DNA of 21,091 nucleotides from Propionibacteriaceae bacterium (GTDB lineage Bacteria > Actinomycetota > Actinomycetes > Propionibacteriales > Propionibacteriaceae), in contig JAISTI010000231.1 of NCBI GenBank assembly GCA_031272685.1, forward strand, positions 1 to 21,091, given 5' to 3'. Both the position numbers and the translations under genes were made by a program. The notes under the pieces are model-generated. The model was not told the DNA's origin. It ran no database searches and saw nothing but the letters and a program-made list of their open reading frames with translations. Shown in pieces: positions 15,387 to 21,091 of this stretch; the first letter of the stretch is position 1; every line of letters begins with the position of its first letter.

Positions 15387-17834
15387 ATGAACGTGCCCAA
15401 ACAACTGCTGTCCCTGGTGGCGGCCACGACCGTGCTGTCCGGGATGTGCGCCATTGTGCCCACCGCCGCGCAGGCCGACACCGCTGAGTTGCCGCTGGCC
15501 TTGAAGATTGACAAGTTCTCCGCGAAGAACTCCGCCAGCGACGAATCGAGACCGGTGCGTTACCAGACCTACAACGGCTGGTTCGAAAGCACCAGCGCGG
15601 ACGCGGTGCGGGAAAACGGCATCCGCCTGACCACCGGAGAATACTGGGGCGAAACTCGCGGCGGAGTCTTTTTGACCGATCCTATTCAGGCCGAAGAAGG
15701 CTTCTCCACCAGCTTCGAAATCGCCATGGGCGGGGGCACCCGGCCGGTGGCGGACGGCTTTACCTTCGTGGTGGCCAGGGACACCAACACCGTCGGCAAT
15801 CCCGGCGCGGCGCTCGGATACCAGGGGATCGGCAATTCCATCTGCCTGGAATTCGACACTTACCACAACGGGGATTGGGATGCTGGGCTCGGCGTCCCCC
15901 ATATCGGGATGGGCGTGAACGGCAACATCCATAACACTCATGTGGACTCAGACGGTGTGGACGTCGGGCACATCGTCCCCGACTACAGCTATGACTACAC
16001 CCTTTACGGCTGGGTGGAATACAACCCGGAGACCAACATCCTCGAATATCGGATTGCCAAGGACGAGAACGTCCGGCCCGCCGAGGCTGTCTACCGCACC
16101 GAGGTGGATCTTTCCGCCTATGTCGGCGACACCTACCACCTTGGTTTCACCGCCTCAACCGGCATGCTCGCCCAAGAGGTGACCGTAAGCCGTTGGTATG
16201 CCACCGCCGAGTATGTGGAGGGCGGCCTGCAATTGATCGAAGACTCATTGGTGGACCGCACCGGCCCCACTGTCGATGTGATCAGCCGGGAAGAAGGCAG
16301 ACTCGTCATCGAGGCTAGCGACGGTGACGGGGTGGGCGTCGACTACATCGAATACAAGCTTGCCAAGGACGACGGCTGGACCGTCTACAACCCCGTTTCC
16401 GCTCCGGAGATTGCCGCCGATGCCAAGGTGTGGGCGCGCGCCACCGATCTCATGGGCAACACCGGCGCCGTGGCGAAGAACAAATTCGCGGCCGACACGA
16501 CCCCCCCGGTCGTCACAGTCGCGCAACTAACCGACGGTGTGCTTACGCTGGAGGCCACCGACGAAGGCACCGGGGTGGACCGGATCGAATACCGCGGCCA
16601 GACAACCGGCCAGTGGCTGACTTACGACCCGTCCGCCCGCCCAGAGGGGCTGGAGTTCGCCCAAGGCCGCGCCATCGACAAGTCCGGAAATGTGTCGGGC
16701 TTGATGGTGCTGTTGCGCGCGGGCGCTGAACGGCTCACTTTCGATCTGTTGGACATGTACGGCGGCTACTGCGCGGGCTGGGATCCCAACCAGGTGGACA
16801 CTTACACCAATGGCACCAAGGGCCCTTCGCTGGCCTTGGGATTCAAAGACTGCCCGGTCAGCGTCGAACTCTCGTTGCAGGCCGGCGATCGGGTTGACTT
16901 GGTCTTTGCGCGCGGATCCGAGTATGCGGACTCGGTCGGCTTCATCGGATACGCGGACGGCGCCGAGGTTGCCAACTTCGAGTTCGGCTCTCTGAATGAA
17001 GTCGCGGACGGCGGCTTGGTGGCCGCCTTCATCGTGCCGCCGGGCGAAGAGCCGGACGAGGAGCTGGCCGATGGTGCTGGTGACGGTGAACCAGTTGACG
17101 AAGATCCGGTCGATGAGCAAGTCGATGTGGGGCCTGCCCCTGAAGAACCAGCCGCTGAAGAACCAGCCGCCGACGAGCCTGGCGCCGACGAGCCAGTCGT
17201 TGGCGAGCCCGGCGGCGAGCCCGCCGCCGAGCCGGCGCCCGGACAGTCAGCCGACCCGGCTCCGGGATCCCCCTCCAATGCGGAAAATGCGGCCGCGGCC
17301 GGGGCAACTGAAAAGCCCGCGCAGACCGAGAAGGGCACAACTAAGAAGGACACCGCCAAGAAGGACACCGCCAAGAAAGCGAAGGCCAAACTGGCCACCG
17401 TCAAGCTGAACGTGAACGGCGGCAAGAAGCTGGCATCGTCCAAGACCACCAAGAAGGTTGCCGTCGGCAAGGCGCTCGGAACTCTGCCCACGCCCACGCG
17501 CACCCACTACCGGTTTGCCGGCTGGTACACCGCGAAGACGGGCGGAACGCGGGTGACCTCCGCGTCCACCGTGGCCAAATCCGCGACGCTCTACGCCCGC
17601 TGGGTGAAAATGAAGAAGTACGCGGTGGTGCGTCCCGGCGCGCTCTATGTGCGCAGCGCCCCCTCCGAGCATCCCGATCTGTCCAAGGTCGTCGGCTCCA
17701 TTCCCCGGGGCAAGGCCGTCGCCATCAAAGGCACGGTGGATCGTCCCGGCAAAACCCGCGACTGGTACAAGATCACTTTCCGCGGCAAGATCCGCTACAT
17801 CGACGCCAACTACGTCAAAGTGGTCTGGCGCTGA
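15387..17834 (+). CDS. Secreted L-type lectin with SH3-like wall-binding C-terminus
   Basis: The 815-residue protein starts at an ATG preceded by AGAGGAAGAG. A signal peptide ends at AQA/DTA (residue 30). An L-type (legume-like) lectin domain covers about 35-275: ADGFTFVVARDT, then LEFDTYHN with Asp157 and Asn161, Asp163/165 and His172, which fit the Ca/Mn and sugar-binding positions of the fold. Two Ig-like modules follow (DRTGPTVDV near 290 and DTTPPVVTV near 370), then a unique segment with two cysteines (462, 489). After an acidic Pro/Glu-rich linker (about 554-630) comes a Lys-rich stretch, a Listeria-Bacteroides (Flg_new) repeat (about 670-739) and an SH3-like domain (744-813, LYVRSAP and DWYKI). 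There is no sorting signal, so anchoring is probably non-covalent through the basic or SH3 part. It is the last gene of the pilus cluster, 70 bases after the shaft pilin. Sugar specificity cannot be read from sequence. Confidence 0.88.
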   Translation: MNVPKQLLSLVAATTVLSGMCAIVPTAAQADTAELPLALKIDKFSAKNSASDESRPVRYQTYNGWFESTSADAVRENGIRLTTGEYWGETRGGVFLTDPIQAEEGFSTSFEIAMGGGTRPVADGFTFVVARDTNTVGNPGAALGYQGIGNSICLEFDTYHNGDWDAGLGVPHIGMGVNGNIHNTHVDSDGVDVGHIVPDYSYDYTLYGWVEYNPETNILEYRIAKDENVRPAEAVYRTEVDLSAYVGDTYHLGFTASTGMLAQEVTVSRWYATAEYVEGGLQLIEDSLVDRTGPTVDVISREEGRLVIEASDGDGVGVDYIEYKLAKDDGWTVYNPVSAPEIAADAKVWARATDLMGNTGAVAKNKFAADTTPPVVTVAQLTDGVLTLEATDEGTGVDRIEYRGQTTGQWLTYDPSARPEGLEFAQGRAIDKSGNVSGLMVLLRAGAERLTFDLLDMYGGYCAGWDPNQVDTYTNGTKGPSLALGFKDCPVSVELSLQAGDRVDLVFARGSEYADSVGFIGYADGAEVANFEFGSLNEVADGGLVAAFIVPPGEEPDEELADGAGDGEPVDEDPVDEQVDVGPAPEEPAAEEPAADEPGADEPVVGEPGGEPAAEPAPGQSADPAPGSPSNAENAAAAGATEKPAQTEKGTTKKDTAKKDTAKKAKAKLATVKLNVNGGKKLASSKTTKKVAVGKALGTLPTPTRTHYRFAGWYTAKTGGTRVTSASTVAKSATLYARWVKMKKYAVVRPGALYVRSAPSEHPDLSKVVGSIPRGKAVAIKGTVDRPGKTRDWYKITFRGKIRYIDANYVKVVWR
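17141..17170 (+). repeat. Tandem 15-base repeat in the acidic linker
   Basis: TGAAGAACCAGCCGC occurs twice in direct tandem, encoding the repeated E-E-P-A-A unit of the lectin linker. Imperfect copies continue to about 17230. Such repeats can change linker length by slippage. Confidence 0.75.
17343..17372 (+). repeat. Tandem 15-base repeat encoding KKDTA
   Basis: AAGAAGGACACCGCC is repeated twice without a gap, followed by a partial third copy AAGAA. It encodes K-K-D-T-A repeats in the basic part after the acidic linker. Confidence 0.8.
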
Positions 17835-17856
17835 GCGGCGTTGCCTTCGCCTGCTT

Positions 17857-17892
17857 CCAATACCTATCCGGATTGGCCGGGCGCATGCCGGC
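17857..17892. terminator. Possible weak hairpins between convergent genes
   Basis: The 75-base gap between the lectin stop and the end of the minus-strand protease holds two overlapping short inverted repeats: CCAAT/ATTGG around a 10-base loop (17857-17876) and GCCGG/CCGGC around GCGCATG (17876-17892). They could serve as a bidirectional terminator, but the stems are short and mutually exclusive. Confidence 0.25.
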
Positions 17893-17909
17893 TGGAGTCT
17901 GCGAGGCCG

Positions 17910-18701
17910 CTAGCTTCCTTCCTGGGAGGCAAGGGCGTGTCTTTCCCACGCCCAGGCCAGCAGGCAGGCGGCCACGGTCTCCACGGTGAGCAGGATGATG
18001 AGCAGCGGTGTGGGCTTTGGCACGAAGTAGGACAGCAGCGCGTTGGAGCAGCCGTGGAAGATGACGCAGGCCACCACCGAGCTGCTCACCCGGCGGATGA
18101 GCATCAGCAGGAAGGACAGCACCAGACCCAGGGACGCGAAGGAGAAGAAATCTGAGCCGGTCGACTGCGGGCTGCCCGGGATCAGGAAGAGCGGCAGATG
18201 CCACACCGCCCAAATTGCGCCGACGCCCAGGGTGGCCAGTGGGAGGAGCAGGCGCCGCTCCGCAGCCGGTTGCAGGAAGCCGCGCCAGCCGAGTTCTTCC
18301 AGCCCGCCACCGAGCAGCGCGGTGAACACGGCGCTGGCCGGCAGCAGGTACCAAGGCATCTCGGAGTTGATCGCGGAGGTGGCGGCCAGCACCAGGGTGT
18401 GGACGGCCAGCACGGCCGCGAGCACGGCGAGGGTGCGTGGCCAGTGTTCCGCCCCGAACGCGTAACGCAGCAGATCGCGGACGCCGCGCAACTCGCCCCA
18501 GGCATACTTCAGCCAGACGATCGCGATGGTGGGCCCGAACCCGCCGAGCATGAACAGCGCCCATCCTGGAACGGAGGCGAACACAATCGCGCCAGTGCCC
18601 ACTAGCAGATACAGCAGACCCCAACTGCCCCACGAAATCCCGAACGTGAGCCCGAGGAACCAAAGGACGCGGCCCAGGGGCTTGCCGGCGGAAAAACTCA
18701 T
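17910..18701 (-). CDS. CPBP-family intramembrane metalloprotease (CAAX/Abi type)
   Basis: The 263-residue protein is almost entirely hydrophobic, with about seven or eight membrane helices. The family's three motifs are present: EELGWRG with Glu135, Glu136 and Arg140, then AVWHLPLF with His168, and IFHGCSN with His216 and Asn220. These residues place the active site within the membrane. Members process prenylated or membrane proteins in eukaryotes; in bacteria they are tied to bacteriocin self-protection and sometimes surface-protein maturation. I chose the ATG at 18701 because GGGA lies about 9 bases upstream; a TTG at 18707 would add two residues. It faces the pilus operon tail-to-tail and is divergent from the alpha-glucosidase gene. 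A role in pilus biology is only possible by proximity. Confidence 0.9.
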   Translation of the reverse strand: MSFSAGKPLGRVLWFLGLTFGISWGSWGLLYLLVGTGAIVFASVPGWALFMLGGFGPTIAIVWLKYAWGELRGVRDLLRYAFGAEHWPRTLAVLAAVLAVHTLVLAATSAINSEMPWYLLPASAVFTALLGGGLEELGWRGFLQPAAERRLLLPLATLGVGAIWAVWHLPLFLIPGSPQSTGSDFFSFASLGLVLSFLLMLIRRVSSSVVACVIFHGCSNALLSYFVPKPTPLLIILLTVETVAACLLAWAWERHALASQEGS

Positions 18702-18774
18702 AGCCAATCATCCCACGCCGGAACATGGAACGGCGTCACCGTGCACAGACCGTGGCTCCACGCCCCACCCGGCA

Positions 18775-18780
18775 TACAAT
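18775..18780 (+). promoter_or_regulatory. Possible -10 box for the alpha-glucosidase gene
   Basis: TACAAT lies 27 bases before the ATG at 18808 in the divergent spacer. It matches the -10 consensus at five of six positions. No good -35 hexamer is seen about 17 bases further upstream. Confidence 0.35.
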
Positions 18781-18807
18781 CAAACCCACAAGTGAGAAAG
18801 CACCATC

Positions 18808-20451
18808 ATGCCTAACAGCTGGAAGACCGACGTTGTCTATCAGATTTACCCTCGCTCGTTTGCTGACGCCAACGGGGACGGCTTGGGCGACCTGGCCGGG
18901 ATAACCTCCCGCGTCGGATACCTCAAAGACTTGGGAATCGACGCCGTGTGGCTGTCGCCGTTCTATCCATCGGCGCTTGCCGACGGCGGCTACGACGTCG
19001 ACGACTACCGCGACGTCGATCCGCGCATCGGGACGTTGGAAGGTTTCGACGAGATGTGCGCCGCCCTACACGCGGCGGGCCTGAAGGTGATCGTCGACAT
19101 CGTCCCCAACCACTCCTCCAACCGGCACCGCTGGTTCCAGGAGGCTTTGGCGGCGGGCCCAGGCTCGGCGGCGCGCGACAGGTACATTTTCCGCGACGGG
19201 AAAGGCCCGAACGGCGATGAGCCGCCTACGGACTGGAAGGCGAACTTCGGCGGCTCAACCTGGACGCGCGTGCCGGACGGCCAGTGGTACTTCCACCTGT
19301 TCGCGCCCGAACAGCCCGACTGGAACTGGAACCACCCGGACGTCCACCGCGAGTTCATCGACACGATTCGCTTTTGGTCGGATCGCGGCGTCGACGGCTT
19401 CCGCATCGACGTGGCCCACGGCCTTGCCAAAGACTTCACGGAGCCGCTGCCCACGGCCGCCGAACTGGCGCTCATTCCAGCCGGCCCCAACCACCCGTTC
19501 CACGACCGGGACGAGGTGGACGACATCTACCGCGAATGGCGGCGCGTGTTCAACGAATACGACCCGCCCCGTTTCGCGGTGGGCGAGGTGTGGGTGGAAA
19601 TCCCCGAACGCCGGGGCCGCTACGCCCAGCCCGATTCGCTGGGGCAAGCCTTCAACTTCGACCTGCTCAGGGCGAACTTCTCGGCCGGGGAGTTTCGCGA
19701 GATCGTCGCCGAAAACCTGGAGGTGGCTAGCGTTTCCGGCTCCAGCTCGACGTGGGTGCTGAGCAACCACGACGTCGTCCGCCACGCCTCGCGCTACGGG
19801 CTGCCGCTGGCCGCGCCTGGCGACGGCTCCTTCCCGCCGCCGACGCTGAAGCGCGACACGGCCTGGCTGCTCACCGGGGGCGTCAACCCGCCCGAGGACA
19901 CGGCCCTGGGATTGCGCCGCGCCAAGGCCGCCACCCAGTTCATCTTGGGCCTTCCCGGCTCGGCCTACCTCTACCAAGGCGAGGAACTGGGCTTGCGCGA
20001 AGTGGCCCAACTCGATGCCGCAGCGCGCCAAGATCCCACCTTCTTGCGCTCCGAAGGCGCCGACGTAGGCCGCGACGGCTGCCGCGTGCCGCTGCCATGG
20101 GACGACCATGGCCCAAGCCTGGGTTTCGGCTCCGGCAAGCCACACCTGCCCCAACCTGAGTGGTTCAAGGGCTACGCGGTGGCAGTTGAGGAAGCCGACC
20201 CGGCTTCGACGCTCTCTTTCTACAAAGAGGCCCTCCGCCTGCGCTCAAAGCTGCTGCAAGGCGTAACGGATGAAGACTTCGCCTGGCTGGAGGCGCCAGA
20301 TGGTGTGTTGGCCTATGCGCGCGGCACATGGCAAGTCTGGACGAACTTCACCGACGTGCCAGTTGACCTGCCCGATGGCGCCATCTTGTTGGCATCGTCC
20401 CCTGTATCCGGTCTGCTCCCCAGGGCCACCACCATCTGGCTGTCCAAATGA
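18808..20451 (+). CDS. Alpha-glucosidase, glycoside hydrolase family 13
   Basis: The 547-residue cytoplasmic enzyme has no signal peptide and the usual length of GH13 oligosaccharide hydrolases. The N-terminus VVYQIYPRSFADANGDGLGD is classic for alpha-glucosidases and oligo-1,6-glucosidases. The conserved regions are all present: DIVPNH (97-102), GFRIDVAHG with nucleophile Asp201, VGEVWVE with acid/base Glu260, and STWVLSNHD with the transition-state Asp322. The overall look matches actinobacterial alpha-glucosidases that release glucose from maltose, short maltodextrins, sucrose-type or isomalto-oligosaccharides; which of these cannot be decided here. No transporter or LacI-type regulator lies next to it in the window. 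The start ATG is preceded by GTGAGAAAG about 7-8 bases away, and a TACAAT box lies upstream. It stands alone on its strand, divergent from the CPBP protease. Confidence 0.95.
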   Translation: MPNSWKTDVVYQIYPRSFADANGDGLGDLAGITSRVGYLKDLGIDAVWLSPFYPSALADGGYDVDDYRDVDPRIGTLEGFDEMCAALHAAGLKVIVDIVPNHSSNRHRWFQEALAAGPGSAARDRYIFRDGKGPNGDEPPTDWKANFGGSTWTRVPDGQWYFHLFAPEQPDWNWNHPDVHREFIDTIRFWSDRGVDGFRIDVAHGLAKDFTEPLPTAAELALIPAGPNHPFHDRDEVDDIYREWRRVFNEYDPPRFAVGEVWVEIPERRGRYAQPDSLGQAFNFDLLRANFSAGEFREIVAENLEVASVSGSSSTWVLSNHDVVRHASRYGLPLAAPGDGSFPPPTLKRDTAWLLTGGVNPPEDTALGLRRAKAATQFILGLPGSAYLYQGEELGLREVAQLDAAARQDPTFLRSEGADVGRDGCRVPLPWDDHGPSLGFGSGKPHLPQPEWFKGYAVAVEEADPASTLSFYKEALRLRSKLLQGVTDEDFAWLEAPDGVLAYARGTWQVWTNFTDVPVDLPDGAILLASSPVSGLLPRATTIWLSK

Positions 20452-20541
20452 GCTTGGACGCCGTGGCGGGCTCGGCTAGGATCGCGCCCACCGCGTCGGA
20501 CCGGACAAGCGGGGACAGCATCGAAGGCAAGGTCTTCATAA

Positions 20542-20563
20542 AACGTGATTGTCGCATCACGTT
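20542..20563. repeat. Perfect 8-bp inverted repeat, operator- or hairpin-like
   Basis: AACGTGAT and ATCACGTT are separated by TGTCGC. The symmetrical arms could bind a dimeric regulator or form a small hairpin. A half-site ATCACG recurs at 20875-20880, just at the end of the DUF4143 gene. Confidence 0.55.
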
Positions 20564-20625
20564 AAGCGAATGCCCAAGATGGATCGAAACATGCTCCAGG
20601 ACAGGGTTGGAACAACGAACATATG

Positions 20626-20657
20626 GTGTTCCTCGGGCCTGCGGCCCTCGTCAACAC
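20626..20657. repeat. Two-stem inverted repeat with internal loop
   Basis: The outer arms GTGTT/AACAC and inner arms GGGCC/GGCCC pair around the loop TGC, with a 4 by 5 base internal loop between the two stems. The layout looks like RNA secondary structure rather than a protein-binding site. Confidence 0.55.
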
Positions 20658-20666
20658 TCAATCGCT

Positions 20667-20697
20667 CGCAGGCTCACGAGCAAGCTCTCGGCCTGCG
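20667..20697. repeat. Bulged 11-bp hairpin
   Basis: CGCAGGC pairs with GCCTGCG and CGAG with CTCG around the loop CAAGCT, with TCA bulged on the left arm. The motif GCCTGCG also occurs within the preceding hairpin (20637-20643), so alternative pairings between the two elements are possible. Confidence 0.6.
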
Positions 20698-20744
20698 TCG
20701 TTGTGGACCTGCTTGAACGATTCTCAAAACAATCCGATCCGTTG

Positions 20745-20767
20745 AAGACCCTTGTCAGTAGGGTTTT
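20745..20767 (+). terminator. Small hairpin followed by T-run
   Basis: AAGACCCT pairs with AGGGTTTT (one G-T pair) around TGTCAGT, leaving a T-rich 3' side. It resembles a weak Rho-independent terminator on the + strand, about 290 bases after the alpha-glucosidase stop. Confidence 0.4.
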
Positions 20768-20875
20768 GCTGTCGAAAATCGGCCAGAAAAGGCTCGCTGA
20801 GCGGCAGAAAATGACCGATTTGCGGGGCCCGATTCGGAAAGGGTACGAAAGAACTCAAGACACATGACTGTCAGA

Positions 20876-21091
20876 TCACGCGTTCCAGAGGATATCGAGC
20901 GGGATTGCGGCGATGCGGTCGCCGAACGGTGCGGCGGTTCGGCCGGTGTGCAGTAGCAGTCCGCTGGCGAAGCGGCTGCCGAGTTTGTCTCGCAAGGTTG
21001 CCAGGTGGCGGGTGTCACGCGCGGTTACTGACGCGGTGGCTTTCACTTCTATCCCCACGACGCGCCCGTCCCCAGCCTCCAGAATCAGGTC
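20876..21091 (-). CDS. C-terminus of a DUF4143-type AAA ATPase, 5' part outside window
   Basis: The minus-strand frame is open to the window edge, giving 71 visible residues that begin DLILEAGDGRVVGIEVKA. The sequence GIEVKATASVTARD, then LATLRDKLGSRFASGLLLHTG and PFGDRIAAIPLDILW is the typical end of DUF4143 in the large family of bacterial ATPases with an N-terminal AAA domain. The G-x-E-V-K-A element resembles the core of PD-(D/E)xK nuclease folds. The role of the family is poorly known; it is widespread and often variable among strains. The ATPase part should lie beyond position 21091. The identity is fairly firm from this distinctive ending. Confidence 0.8.
   Translation of the reverse strand, partial: DLILEAGDGRVVGIEVKATASVTARDTRHLATLRDKLGSRFASGLLLHTGRTAAPFGDRIAAIPLDILWNA

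Larger units (their letters stand above)
20452..20875. other. Gene-poor, hairpin-rich intergenic segment
   Basis: This stretch of about 420 bases lies between two convergent genes. The only long frame, which starts at the ATGA overlapping the alpha-glucosidase stop codon, has no ribosome site and a protein I cannot relate to anything. Base composition is more A/T-rich and less codon-like than its neighbours. It carries four inverted repeats, listed separately. It could be a degraded mobile element, a structured RNA, or simply a tandem terminator region. Confidence 0.5.

Noticed and set aside
17141..17372. CRISPR-like array in the repetitive linker
   Set aside because: The repeats are 15 bases, in frame, without spacers, and encode a protein linker.
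20448..20867. A 139-codon + strand frame starting at the ATGA that overlaps the alpha-glucosidase stop
   Set aside because: It has no ribosome site, no recognisable domain, an odd composition, and it runs through four hairpins.

Overview
The window comes from a high-GC Gram-positive bacterium (Actinomycetota). Codon third positions are G/C-rich, TTG is used as a start codon, and the surface proteins carry sortase signals. The style of these proteins (PPC and Ig-like repeats, Lys-rich C-termini, Cna_B/SpaA pilins, a GH13 alpha-glucosidase) suggests a host- or mucosa-associated member such as Actinomycetaceae or a relative of Bifidobacteriaceae. The exact family cannot be fixed from the sequence alone.

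Layout. Positions 1-2469 hold the 3' part of a repeat-built secreted protein, closed by a strong hairpin. Thioredoxin reductase (trxB) follows at 2528-3454. Positions 3447-4810 are a decay zone around a tRNA-Lys(CUU) gene. On one side is a remnant of a YgfZ/GcvT-like folate protein that has lost its N-terminal half and its signature Cys motif. On the other side is a nucleotidyltransferase (MNT)-HEPN pair damaged by an internal deletion.

Positions 4961-17834 are the core of the window, a surface-assembly cluster of four genes on the + strand with short gaps. In order they are a 1903-residue Cna_B-type adhesin or tip pilin ending in a VPATG signal, a class C (pilus) sortase, a 1087-residue shaft pilin with a VYPK pilin motif and an FPITG signal, and an L-type lectin with an SH3-like C-terminus and no sorting signal. 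The likely scheme is that the sortase polymerises the shaft pilin through the pilin Lys and caps it with the large adhesin, while the lectin is secreted and held on the wall non-covalently. The sortase is unusual: after its second membrane helix it carries a basic extension of about 130 residues that itself resembles a SpaA/Cna_B-type beta domain and is predicted to be cytoplasmic.

Positions 17910-18701 (minus) encode a CPBP-family intramembrane protease. Positions 18808-20451 (plus) encode a GH13 alpha-glucosidase. Positions 20452-20875 carry no convincing gene but hold four hairpins. The window ends inside a DUF4143-type ATPase on the minus strand.

The most interesting items are the sortase with the fused SpaA-like extension, the wall-associated lectin in the pilus operon, the deletion-fused MNT-HEPN remnant beside a tRNA, and the structured segment near 20.6 kb.
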